DNA of 64,000 bases from Cyanoderma ruficeps (lineage: Eukaryota > Chordata > Aves > Passeriformes > Timaliidae): NCBI GenBank assembly GCA_008694505.1, contig VZDJ01000346.1, forward strand, positions 11,215,191 to 11,279,190. The letters are read 5' to 3'. Made by a program: the position numbers and the translations under genes. This document shows positions 35,810-47,440 of the stretch, in pieces. The stretch's first letter is position 1. Every line of letters starts with the position of its first letter. Under the pieces are notes generated by a model, which saw only the letters and a program-made list of their open reading frames with translations, was not told the origin of the DNA and did no database searches.

Positions 35810-38713
35810 GCAATATGGTCGACAAGGTATCCATGAAATTCTTAGTGATAGATCCAGGCAGCTTTTGCCCCTACCTTACTCTCTCTCATTTGTTTTCCTC
35901 AGGACCTGGGAAGAAAACTAAAGCATGTCTAAATCTGAACTCAGTTCTATGAAACAAAGGTGAATAGACAATAAACTCAGCTCAATGAAACCAAAATGAA
36001 TGGACTGTACACAACTTTCAGTGAATGTCAGACTGTCTCTTAAAAAGCACAAAACTATAGGTAAAACACTGAATTTATTTGCAGGGTACAATCAATTTTT
36101 TTTTGCCACAAATCCTGGCACAGAGCTACAAAGTGATTTTTTGTATTAGAAAAAAATATAAGATAGAGTTTTCAGGAACAAAAGTTATGGTTTAGGTACA
36201 AAATGTGTATTTTTACCATTGTATTAAAAAAGCCAGAAAAAGTAGAAGAAATCAAAAACTTTTCCCATCATAATGAATTAACAAAGGAATATTTGCATCA
36301 AAAGCCCATAAATACATTCACTCTTAAGCTAAAGTTGCCGACAGAGGAAAAATATAGAGCATTTCCTGGAACAGGATTGCCAGTGTGTGCTTTATGGACT
36401 CACCTTGATTGTTTGTTATTTGTTGAGAGCTGATTGGAATCAGAATCAGATTCAGCCATCCTCTCTGGCCCTGGGGCAGTTTGACTCAGGAACAGGAATG
36501 GAGTAAACCCAAATTAGAAAGAATGCTTTGTAACATTCACTGGTCAGTGATATAAAAATAAGGTGGCACAAAACCCCCACTGCATTCAGTTAAATTTTCC
36601 AAAAAATACTTGGTGATAGGACTTGAAAAGGGAAGGTGGCTTTTGGCAAATGAAAAAAGGATGCAAACATTCCAAAACTAGAAGGATGCAGGCACTAAAA
36701 TAGCAACTGCAGAAATAACAGATGAGGACTTCCAGCCTATTGCAAAAGATGGTCCTTCTTGGAGTAAGTGGGTTTTGTGCTCAAGTGAATCACAAGAACA
36801 GGGCATTGAATATTTCCCTCTCGGTGCCACATCTGCACAACTGTTCTGTTGCGTGATTACAGATACACCTCAACGATGAAGCACAAATCCCTGGAGGAAA
36901 AACTTTCCACTGCAGATCTGTTCCAAGGCAGATTGCAGCCTGGTAATAGAAAAGGCAGAGTCGTAGAGTTGCCAGCATTTGACAAATCACAGTAAGTCTC
37001 TTTGCCTCAACGAGATAGAGCAAGGAGAGCTCAACTGTCTGAATCTGTGGCATCTAATGAACAGGAACACAATTACCTCAAACTGTTAACAAAGAAAAAA
37101 ATTATTTTTTCCAAGGCTAAATTTACTATGGGCTATTGCAGCTCATAACAAAAGTAAAGCTAAAACCTAGACAGAACTGAGCATATTTTTTATTTTTCCA
37201 TTTGAAACCTGGGATTATTTCCTCCAGGCATTTGGAAGGACAATGCTAGCAGAACCCTGTTTGCCAGTAAAACTCAGTTTTGGAAATCACCATCAGTCAG
37301 CATGAAAATGGGTCCAGTGGTATGGAAATGAGCTCATTACTATTATTTTTTTGCTGGCAAATGCACAATTTGTGCTTTTAGAATTTTGAAAAGTGGGACA
37401 TGAATTGCAAAGAAATAAACGAGTTAACAATATTAAACAGTCAGTTGCTAATTACTGAGCAATCCAAACCTGCGTCTGGAATGACATGCTCAGACATCCA
37501 GCTGGACCTCAGGCCATATGCTATCCTAGATCCTCATGCACAGCTCCCACTACTGTCAAACACTGCAGTGTTGGGTAAAAAGTTCAGTGCACAGATTAAA
37601 ATATGGTCAGAGTGTATATTTGTAGATACTTTAAAAAGAATAGTAAATAACTGCAATTTACCAGTAAAACAAAAGGATGAGAGCTGTAGATGGCAAGGTA
37701 AGACATCAGACTGAATCATTGTTCTTGTTTCATTCTCACTGCTTTGTTTGGAGCAGAAATGTCCAATGACTCCTGTGCTGTTTTTTCTCCATAAGGAGGC
37801 TACTTACATAGATTTAGAATGTTACTTCATTCTAGTACCGCATTTCACCTGCCATAGATCACATTTGTAATTGTTCAATGTAAGAAATGAAGTTTATTAT
37901 CTACTTATTGATCCTGAGGTGTAATACTTGGCAGAAAGAAACATAAAGAAAATTCTAATATAATGTAGTAAGTTTTAATGGCGTAATTCCAAGCATAATA
38001 ATATTGCTAAAAATATTATTCCCCTAAGTATGAAAAGTCATTTACCTTTAGCTCTAGGTTTCTTCTTGGTCCTAGCTAAAATATTAACTTTTAATTTATT
38101 TGAATTGTATTTCTTATCATGTATTTTCCAGATAGAGACCACCTACATTAAAAAGTGTACATATGCTTAACCAGATATTCTATGGTATCTTGTAACAATG
38201 AAGATTTCATTAAGTATATTCTTCAGTGGGTATGATTTCCTACATTTATGTCATATTATCTTGCATATATAAAAAATAACCCATCATAAATAAATTTCAG
38301 AATAATTCAGAAAAGTCTTTAAAAAAATACAGGTGTCTGATGTTGATCAAACAGACCCAGTGTTGTAAATTTGCTGGTGATCACAGTCATGCAATCAGGT
38401 GCAATAAGGTAGAGGAATCTGCAAGTTTAGAACAACTCCCAGAAACTGAGCCAATACCCTGCACTCCTTTTGGATATTTAGTTGTTATTCTAATGGGCTT
38501 AAAATTGTGGTCAGGCAAAGCACATATTTTGTGAGTTTTTACTGAGGAAAGACTGAAGTGGCAGGACTCAAAAATATCCAGCAACTTACATCAAGACTTG
38601 TTTTCATGATGGTTTCAAGCATCTGTAATTTTTACTCATGCAAGCAATACATGAGTGTGGTCATGTAATTAGATTTAAATGAGAGACCTATAAACAACTA
38701 AGAATTAAAGCAA

Positions 38714-39325
38714 TTAGAATCATACAATCCTTTAGGCTGGAAAACACCTGTGAGATCTTCAAGTCCAACCATTAATCTGGTACTGCCAAATTCACCACTA
38801 AACCACGTCTCCTAGTGCCACATCTACATGTCTTTTAAAGACCTTCAGTAATGATGACTCCACACGTTCTTGGGCAGCCCGTTCCAATGCTTGACAACTC
38901 TTTCTGTGAATTAACTTCTCCCAATAATCAAACTGCCCTGTCACAATTTGAGGCAATTTCCTCTCATCCTGTCCCATTTTACTTGGGAGGAGAGACCCAC
39001 TCTTACAACCTCTTTTCATGGAGTAGAGGATGACAACAAATCCCGTTTCCTTTCCTCCAGGCTAAACACCCCAGGTAAACCAGCTCCCAACCCAGTTCCC
39101 TCAGCTGTTGTTCATAGGACTTGTGCTGCAGACCCTTCCCCAGATTTGTTGGCCTTCTCTAGACATGCTCCAACACCTCAGTGTCTCCTGTATTGAGGAG
39201 CCCAAAACTGAGCACAGGATTCAAGCTGCAGCCTCTCTAGGGCTGAGTACAGGGGGATGATCCTTGTCCTAGTCCTGCTGGGCACACTGTTTCTAGTACA
39301 AGCCAGCATACCATTGGTCAAGTCA
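38714..39325 (-). mobile_element. CR1 LINE fragment, degraded, reverse orientation
   Basis: The 3' end lies at the left, where AGAATCATACAATCCTTTAG (38717-38736) is a mutated CR1 tail and end phrase. The remainder follows the CR1 3' UTR and ORF2 C-terminus: on the minus strand a segment reading FDYWEKLIHRKSCQALERAA and SSLLKVFKRHVDVALGDVV (about 38960-38800) corresponds to ...[32 protein letters not shown]. Upstream ORF2 text continues to about 39325, ending in a phrase equivalent to the 'CTGCTGGGCACACTGTTTCT' block. Stops and indels are frequent. Confidence 0.86.
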
Positions 39326-42300
39326 AAGCAGAAGCTAATAAAGGACAAAATATCACAGTAGAAAAATTTGGGTTATACATTTTAAACTCCTTCACAGAAA
39401 ATAAATATTCCTTCATATACAGATACATTAAGGACCTGGTAGCATCATTTAAGAACAAATCCTCTGTGATTTGGACTAATATTTTTCATGCAGCTAGTCA
39501 ACACTGTGAAATGTAAATTCAAAATAAAGATTACTCTACTAGCTAAAAGCTGGATATTTGCACATTTGCTTCCTATATTCATTAAACAGTTTCATGCAGA
39601 AAACAATAAAGAAAAATCCCATGGAAAGCTGAAATCCTAAGCAACTCATTTTCCACATTAGGAGGAGCCTCAGTGATCACTGTGAGCCTTATTACTGCTT
39701 TATTTGTGGGAATTACTAGCTCTTAAATTTTTCTGTTGCAAATCTGAAACACGCAATAATTTACATTGCAGTAATATTTAATAGAGAACTGAGAATTCCG
39801 AGATAGTTTACAAGTGGAGCTACTATTACGCTTCTTGTAACATCAATCCATTAAAAAGTTAACAAACTGGATTAATTGCTTTGTGACAATGTTTCTTTTT
39901 AAAACCTTCTGTTTTCATGCAGCAAAACATAAATGCTGTATACTGCTATCAGTATGTCTGTTTTAAAATACTGCTTTTCTCCCCCAAAAGTTTATGGTGT
40001 ACATACATAGTCTGCATTCTATTGCACTGATTCATGCTATAATAACCTAATAAATCAGGGAACTTTAAAGAACTCACACAAATGTATGTGCGTTTTGTGT
40101 GGGAACAAAACCAGATATTCTTCAAACTCCATGCAGTGATAATAAATTTGTAGATTGTAAAATGTCATGTATGGCAGATATTAGTAATTTGAAAGGGAAA
40201 ATAATTTCACATTTCTAAACTGAACATGTGTTTACTTACAAATTACATTATAATTACATAATTTTGTCCTCCCTGTTAGTTATGCATACAGAAAGAGAAA
40301 CCTGGGGACAAATCTGCAAAACACCTGACAAAAATGTAAATGATATCATGCATTCCTTGATTTAGTTGAAAGTTATTATAAAAGTTGCAGCAGCTAAAAG
40401 GTATTGATTTTTAAAATAAATGTGTAGTTTAAAGGTGACAGCGTGTAGTAGAGCATAAGTGTAAATTCAAACTATCGATTGCTTTACTATAAATCATCAA
40501 GTGCAGTTATTAATGATGGTGGTATTCAATGTTTTTATAGCCATTTTCACATATCTTCGAAAAGTATATTAATAACAGATAAAGCTGGAGGTAGATACTA
40601 CATAAAGAACACCTCTGAAATATACTTGATATTTTTGAGTGAATATGTTCACAATCCATCACATATAGGATATTACTCATTTTTTTTAAAGTAGATGTAG
40701 TTAGGATTCTTCTCAGTAAAAAAAAAGACTTTTAAGAAATACAAATTCTGAAGTCTGTAGTATCATGTACTGCATAGTTGCTGTTGCTTAAGACTGAGGC
40801 AACTTGACTCAGAAGGCAAAAGTATTCTTTTATTTGATACAAACCTTTTGATTCCATTTTCTGCCCTATTCAAAAAGCCATGTTGAATATCTAGATCTTT
40901 TGCTTCAAAATTCCACCCTGAACTACAGGTGAATGAAATGAAATCCAGTCTGTTGACTGTACACGAGAAAGGCATGTGTACAAAAGGTTATAGGCGGCTG
41001 ACAAAAATCCACTTCTCAGTGGAATACATGTAGAACCAGTAAAAAAAGCTCACTTTGTAGTAGTTATGATTATTAATTCCCCCGTGTGGGTAAGTGAAGC
41101 ATTTCTCATGCCCCTTGGAGTACAGGCTTCAACCATCTGAACCTTCATTTCCAGTGGATGGACCAGGAGTGCGCCTGTTAGGGATCTACCTTGGGATAAT
41201 TGTGCTGCTGTTATTCATTTGGTGAGTAGTTTGGGGACAGTGTGTGTATGCTAAAGCAGCTGCCTGCATCAAGAGGAAAAGATCCACATCCTGCAGCTTG
41301 GAGATTTGTCAAATATGACCCAATCACAGGACAACTGGGTTTTCTTGGCAGGTGCTTATACTATGCTTAAACATTTTTGTGACAGTACAAAGGTGGTTAT
41401 ATAAGCTTGTTTCTATGGTCCTATTCAGAAATTAGTTTATAATTATTTTATTACATATAGCAAAATACATGCTTTGATTTCAATGAGTGTTATAAAGCAA
41501 GGTCCCATTTAAACAAACTCTGAACAAAAATTATGCAGAGGGAATAATGTTTACCTTCATACAGTAAAGACAGAAGAATTTGTTCCTAACCGCACTTAAA
41601 ATCCCCTCTCCAGGAAGTATCAGAATATCCTCAAAGATATTTAGATTGCTGATGTGCATTTTCTAATGAGCTTGTTTGTGATCATCAGCACTTAGATAAA
41701 GCCCTTAGAGAGGACAGAAGTAAATGGGGGGTTTTTATACTCTATTGTATTTCATGAATTATGGATTTTATAAAAATACATGATTTTTCACACTATGTAT
41801 CTTGAGAAGCTTTAAAACATTGCATAATTTGCATCTTGGATAATGAAATTTTCATTAATAAATATATAAATCATAAATCATTTATTCATACAGTGTAATG
41901 TAGCAGTTTATTACATACTGTTTGACTTTTGTAATCAGGGAATCCCCTGATGAAAAAATAGCACAATATTAATTACCAGCACCATCTGTGCTAAACAATA
42001 GGAAAAACAATATTTTAATACAACGACTTCATGCATGTCAGTTATCTTCAACATTAAAGCCTGCAGTTTTGTTGATGGGGTTTACCTTCTACTCATTTAA
42101 ATAACTGATGTTCTTACAAAGGTTAAAACTATGAATAAATGAATTAAAATTAAATATAATGAAAAATACCAATAGATACAGCATGGATCAAGTTCATTCA
42201 TCAAATAAGTGACTGTGCAGGTATAGATACACCTATATTTACACGTGTATTTTTAAATTTCCCTTTTGCAAAGGTTTCAGCAAAATTATTGTTTACATGC

Positions 42301-43518
42301 TTATTACTCTCAGAAGACTAATGTTCAACTTAAAAGAGTTGAGGGGCTTTTGTGATTTTTTTTTAACGGGTTTGTTTGTTTTTTAAATTAGCACAATTCT
42401 AAATGCATGATCCTTAAAACATAAATATCTATTTGTCAGTATTGTGGACATAAGTTGTTTTGATGCACACAAAAATATTTAAGGTGCATTTAGTTTTCTG
42501 GATGTGTCCATTCAGGTGAGTTTGCTTTCTCTCACTGTAATGGCAAAGATGTCACCCATACACATCCAGGTGCTGAAGTTGTTTAGTGATTTAAAGACCT
42601 TAAAAAGTATGCTAGGTAAATCAAAGCTACACCTATGAACATATTTCCTTCTTGACAAATTCTGCCATAGGAGCCAGCCAGGGGTATTAGAATGAGGACA
42701 GCATTTAAATTCACTGATTGATTTTGCCATGGGAAATTCTTAAACACAGATTCCTTATTTCCAAAGTGTCTCACCTATACTCAAGCCCATATCACCAATG
42801 TTCAACAACCTTCCCTCTGCACAATCTTATTTGTTTACTTCTGATACAATACTTCCCTCAGTAAATTGTCATCCAGTTCTAATTATACTTAAGCATATGC
42901 CAATTACCAGAAGTATTTTTTTCCATATCTATCATATATTGAGGATGTCTACTGACTTTCAACTTTCCCCGTAACATCTGTTTTAATTTTTCAGTACTTC
43001 AAGGCTCCATTGGTATTCATGGCCTTCAAAGGTACATGTCAGAATGCTAAGAAACTACAGTAGGCTGTGTCCCAGGAGAGTGCTTTTATTTCTACATGCA
43101 TATGCTTTTGGTGACAATTATTCAGGTTTCTTATTTAGAATTTTCACTTGCTGATATACACACTTTCATAAGTATTGTGTATAACATTGTTTGCAGGAAT
43201 TTACTTGAGAGAAGACAGTAATGAGACTCCCAAAGCTTTAGGAACTGCCCAGAGCATTTATTTACCATAATAAAAATTAAATGCTTATTTACAGCCATCA
43301 GCTCACCTAGCGAAAGGCAGTGTAAATTCTCCCAGCCCCTGGGCAATCTGCTTTTCCCAGGCCTCCAATGAGCTGAACATTATTCTCTAGCAGTGTATAT
43401 GCACTTGACTGTCCCAAAGGCAGGGTGCTCCCTGCTCTCTGCATGGTGTCCTACCCATCCTGCAGCTGGCTGATTTCAGGCTCTTCCATACCACACACGG
43501 AGAGCCATGACATTGGCT
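39326..43518. other. Unique non-coding DNA with one exon-like segment
   Basis: No confirmed gene is present. The only item of note is an exon-like 67-base segment at 41155-41221 flanked by a CAG acceptor and a GTGAGT donor, treated in the findings. A shorter 37-base segment at 42995-43031 also has splice-like edges but is open in all three frames and carries no information. Confidence 0.5.
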
Positions 43519-43908
43519 TAGAATCATGGAATTGTTTAGGTGGGAAAAGACCTCTCAGATCCTAGAGTCCAACCAACCACCATTAAATCATGTCTGAAAG
43601 GGCCACATACCTCCAGGGATGGTGACTCCACAACCACTCCAGGCAGCCTGTTCCAATGCTTGACAACCCTTTATGTGAAGAAATTTTTCCTTTTGTTCAA
43701 CTGAACCTGCTCTGGCACAGCTTGAGGCCATTTCCTCTTGTCCTATTGCTGGTTACTTGTGAGAAGAACCTGACCCTGACCTGGCTACAGCCTCCACTCA
43801 GGTAGTTGTAGAGAGCAGTAAGGTCACTCCAGAGACTCCTTTTCTCCATGCTAAACCCCCAGCTCCCTCAGCCACTTTTCATCTGACTTACTCTAGAAAC
43901 CCTTCACA
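43519..43908 (-). mobile_element. CR1 LINE 3' end, reverse orientation
   Basis: TTAGAATCATGGAATTGTTT at the left is the complement of the CR1 tail and the final UTR phrase. It is followed by the standard CR1 block (about 43610-43740) equivalent to the ORF2 C-terminus, and an upstream piece (43740-43905) equivalent to the YN-L-GG--QVGV segment. It is about 390 bp, 5'-truncated and degraded, with no intact frame. Confidence 0.88.
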
Positions 43909-45066
43909 AGCTTTACTGAAGGAGATGATGGCTTTGCAGGAATCTGCCTTGTGCTAGAGTTGAGTGACAAGCCAAGGAAACCTTTCAGACAGAACCATAA
44001 TTCTCTTTAATGCTCTGTATTAGAAACAAAGGTATACAGGAAGGCTTTGCACTTTTGAACTGTGACATACTGGTACTCAGCAAACAGCAATACTTTATTG
44101 TGACATCTCCAGATACTGCCTCAGGGATTCTGTAGCCTCTTGCTGTTAGTGGATTCATGTACAAGCTAAATTCCTTCAGGTATTCATCTCCTTACCCGGG
44201 CTATCTTGGTCTGCTACAAAAGTTGCAAATATCATCAGATACTCCCTAGGCACGACTAAGCATTGCAAATTCTGTCTAATTGCTTTTTCTTCCTCATTTT
44301 GATGTATGTTTTTATGTGTGTTTTGTGGCCACTGCTCCATTTCCATATCAATAATTCTTTTCTTGAACCAGCCTGGCTATTCTTCCCTCCAAATGTTTTT
44401 CAATGATCCCCAGATCATTGAAAAGATTTATTTCTCCTTTGCAACCTAACAATCTTTTCAGTTGTGAGCACGATTCCACACTGATGTCTACTTCCATACC
44501 TGTACAGCTTTTCTCATCTCATGTTACTGTAATTTTCCTTAATTTATTAATTAAAGGGAACCTCCTCAGAATGATTGTTCAGATTCTTACCTTCTTTTTC
44601 TTCTCAAAGAAAATGTCCTCCTCCGATTTGCCCAAGTTTGTGGTATTCAGTGGTCACTTTTCCCAGTGTCAGTCCAGACTGCAAATGGACCATTATGTAG
44701 AATTCACTTACTGCTCTTAGTGATTAGGTGAGTTCCTCTTTCTGCTTCCTGTACTTCATTATTTCCTCTTACTCTCTTAGACCTAAGTGCTTCTTCTGGC
44801 AACAGTAGTTTTCTCACACATGCAGATCATGTCTATGGCTCTCTATTTTAAAATTCTTCTCATTCCAATATATTATTACAGGCAGTTTTGCCTATACAAC
44901 ATAACTTTCACTTTTTAGTGGTGACTTCTGTTATATGTCAAGGCTTTTCTTCTGAGGATTTTCAGATCTCCTCCATTCTCTTTTTAATGTGTTTCTACTT
45001 TACTTACTTCTATTTGCTCTTTTCTTTCTGATTGTTCATTCCTCCCAGTTGATCAATAATTATTTC
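43909..45066. other. Unique non-coding DNA, contains a hairpin
   Basis: No gene was recognised. There is a perfect 12-bp-arm inverted repeat at 44397-44424. A 105-codon open frame from 44403 (+) has no motif. Confidence 0.5.
44397..44424. repeat. Perfect inverted repeat, 12-bp arms and 4-base loop
   Basis: TTTTCAATGATC at 44397-44408 pairs exactly with GATCATTGAAAA at 44413-44424 around CCCA. It is compact enough to fold in RNA or extrude as a small cruciform. No neighbouring gene explains it. Confidence 0.88.
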
Positions 45067-45165
45067 CAACCTGGCTTTGAACACTTCCAGAGATGGAGCA
45101 TCCACACCTCTGGGCAACCTGTGCCAGGGCCTCACTGCCCTTGCAGTAAAGAATTTCTTCCATAA
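45067..45165 (-). mobile_element. Short internal CR1 fragment, ORF2 C-terminus
   Basis: About 100 bp on the minus strand encode KKFFTARAVRPWHRLPRG followed by VDAPSLEVFKARLE, the CR1 ORF2 C-terminal motif. Unlike the other copies it lacks the 3' UTR and tail at its left end, so it is either a remnant left by deletion or a piece of an older, rearranged copy. Confidence 0.8.
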
Positions 45166-46881
45166 AATGAGGAAAGATGAGGACATGATCATAGAAACAT
45201 CATACAGTATGGAGCAGATCTCACTTGCCTTGAATATCCAAATAGTTATGCTGATAATATTTCAGAAGGGTTCTGCCTTAGATTTCTGTTATGCTCTATT
45301 TTAATTATAAGGACAAGGTATTTTAGAAACATGAATGTTACATTTAATGTTTAATGTCTCTCAAATAGAAAAATAACAGCTAAAAAGTGCATACTAAATA
45401 GTAGATTGAAGGACTAAAAATTCTGCTCATGCTCTAGCTTGTCAACCTGAAACTTGAATAATATATTTGAAATCTTTAGAAAATATTCAGATGCCGAAAA
45501 CTTGTGCTTTTAAAATTATTCCTGTACTGCAAAATGCCTACATTTTCATGTAACAAGCACTATATTGACAATTTTCCAGTATAGGATTCAGGTATTTAAT
45601 TTGCATTAGTAATTACAAAATACTGTAAATACATTACAGAAAGATAGAAATGTTGACTTTAACAGATGGACCTTCACAGAATGGTTCAGCTGAAAGCAAG
45701 TTTGAACTTTCTGTCAGTGAAGATTTGCACCTGCCTTTGCAGTCAGGTGAGAGAGGCAACTCATTATGAGCTCTATTCAGAACTGCTGGTTAGTGTGTAA
45801 GGGGTGGGAGGAAGCAGTGCTGCAATGGGCTTCAAATAATTTTCAGTCCCTGGAGTACTTTGAATGTCACTGAGCCTCATCCTAGCATTCCTGAAGACTG
45901 AGCAAGCCATGTAACAGCCAGATTCAGAGGCTGCCACAAGGATACAGGCAATACTGCTCCTGAAATACAATCTCCTGATATCTTTGCTTTTATGGCTACT
46001 TATGGTGGTGAAAATCATTAAATAGAGTACATTGAGAACTTATGAAGTATATGTACGCATACCCAAAACATATATAGTGCTTATATAGAGATAGATTATA
46101 TCTGCAGGATTCATATTTAAGATTCTGACGGAAAGGCACAAATTATTCTTGTTCTCCAATTACCTAGTGTATAACTTTACATAAAGAAAAAACTATCTCA
46201 TTATTTAAATTCTATAGCTGATATTAAAAAATAGATTTTATTGATTAGTTTTCTGTCCCATTTATTGATTGGTTTACCTTTTAATGATTCTTCAAAGACT
46301 TCTGCTAGGACACCTGTATTTAGAATCTCTTTGGTGTATTTAAAATAGCTTCCTAGCAATGAGGGAGTATTTTTAACCCTACTTTCTCCAAATAGGAATA
46401 TTTTCTGAAGAATGCATACAGTGTTCAGACATTAATCATTTGACTTACTACCTATAGAAAATGCCCAAGAATCATGAACTAGAGGTGCTTGCTTTATACG
46501 CTGGGCTCCATTTATGTGAATAATGCATTTAAAGATGCAGTCTTTTTAAAAAGACTTATGTTACATCTAAGCACACGTTTTTAGCTAACAGTCGTAGAGT
46601 TGACACTCACAGGTAAGCTATTTATATGTTTGTGGGTTGGTAAGTAAATCACTTCTAATGAGGCTTTCTAATAATGCCTCTCTATTTTTTCCTCAGAAAG
46701 CACACACATTAGAAATGGGAGAACATTGCATTTAGCTACTAAGCAAAGGTTAGGAGTCTTTGTTTACTAGTTCATTTGTTCTAAAAAGGTAAATATACTT
46801 TAAATGTATCAATTTTTTTCAAAATTCAGAATCATAAAATTGTCTGCGTATTCACGAATATTACAGGATGAATTTTTCTGT
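45166..46881. other. Unique non-coding DNA
   Basis: No gene or repeat was recognised. An 81-base segment at 45666-45746 between an AACAG acceptor and a CAG|GTGAGA donor is open in one symmetric frame. Its pyrimidine tract is weak and it does not match the phase of the neighbouring exon-like segments. Confidence 0.45.
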
Positions 46882-47440
46882 TCATAGAATCACAGAGTCA
46901 TTTAGGTTGGAAAACACTTTCAAGATCATTGACTTCAACCTTTGAATACCACATTGTTGATTAGACCATGGCCACATTCTGTTTCTTGAACACCTCCAGG
47001 GATGGTGACTCCATCATCCAGTCCTCTACAACCTTTTCTGTGAAGAAATTCCTCATGAGAACCAGACTGAATCTCCCTCTGTGCACCTTGAGACCATGTC
47101 CTCTCACACTGTTGCTACTTCCCTGGGAGAAGAGCCTGACCCCCACCTGGCTACAGCCTCCTCTCAGGGAGTTGTAGCGAGCTTTAAGCACCCGACCCTC
47201 CTTCTCTCCAGGCTAAACACGCCCAGCTCCATCAGCTGCTCCGCATGGCACTTCTGCTCCAGACCCTTCAGCAGCTCCAGTGCCCTTCTCTGGACCCTTC
47301 ACCAACTGCTGAATGTCCTTCTGAATTGAGGGGCTCAAAACTGGACACAGCACTCCAGGTGTGGCCTCACCAGTGCCCAGTACAGGGGGACAATCAACTT
47401 TCCTTGTCCTGCTGGCCATACTATTTATGGTACAAGCTTG
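46882..47440 (-). mobile_element. CR1 LINE fragment, reverse orientation
   Basis: The left end TTCATAGAATCACAGAGTCA (about 46882-46901) is the complement of a CR1 tail of two octamers. The minus strand reads the ORF2 end in order: an upstream block equivalent to TGEATPGVLCPVLSPSIQKD (about 47370-47310), YNSLRGGCSQVGVRLFSQ (about 47180-47125), GRFSLVLMRNFFTEKVVEDW (about 47080-47025) and [11 protein letters not shown] (about 47015-46980). Frames shift more than once. It is 5'-truncated near 47440. Confidence 0.91.

Larger units (their letters stand above)
29906..38713. other. 8.8 kb of unique DNA without recognised transposons
   Basis: No gene or interspersed repeat was recognised. Local items are six TGC units at 30146-30163, a CpG-retaining and homeodomain-site-rich segment at 31740-32060, a 23-base direct repeat at 35741-35809, and very AT-rich DNA at about 33500-34200. 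A 317-base open stretch between an AG at 37381 and a GTAAGA donor at 37699 looks exon-like but is within chance expectation. Confidence 0.5.

Noticed and set aside
35903..35957. Very strong acceptor (long pyrimidine tract, CTCAG) with an AAAG|GTGAAT donor.
   Set aside because: All three frames contain a stop before the donor, so it cannot be an internal coding exon. A non-coding exon cannot be excluded.
37382..37698. 317-base open stretch between a CTTTTAG acceptor and a CAAG|GTAAGA donor, with an end phase that fits the segment at 41155.
   Set aside because: The peptide shows no domain, signal or compositional hallmark. Open stretches of about 100 codons occur by chance several times in this window, and the pyrimidine tract is short. 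Kept only as a note.
45666..45746. 81-base symmetric exon-like segment encoding GPSQNGSAESKFELSVSED.
   Set aside because: The pyrimidine tract is weak and its phase (1-1) cannot be placed between the segments at 41155 and 56244. Without a partner it has no support.
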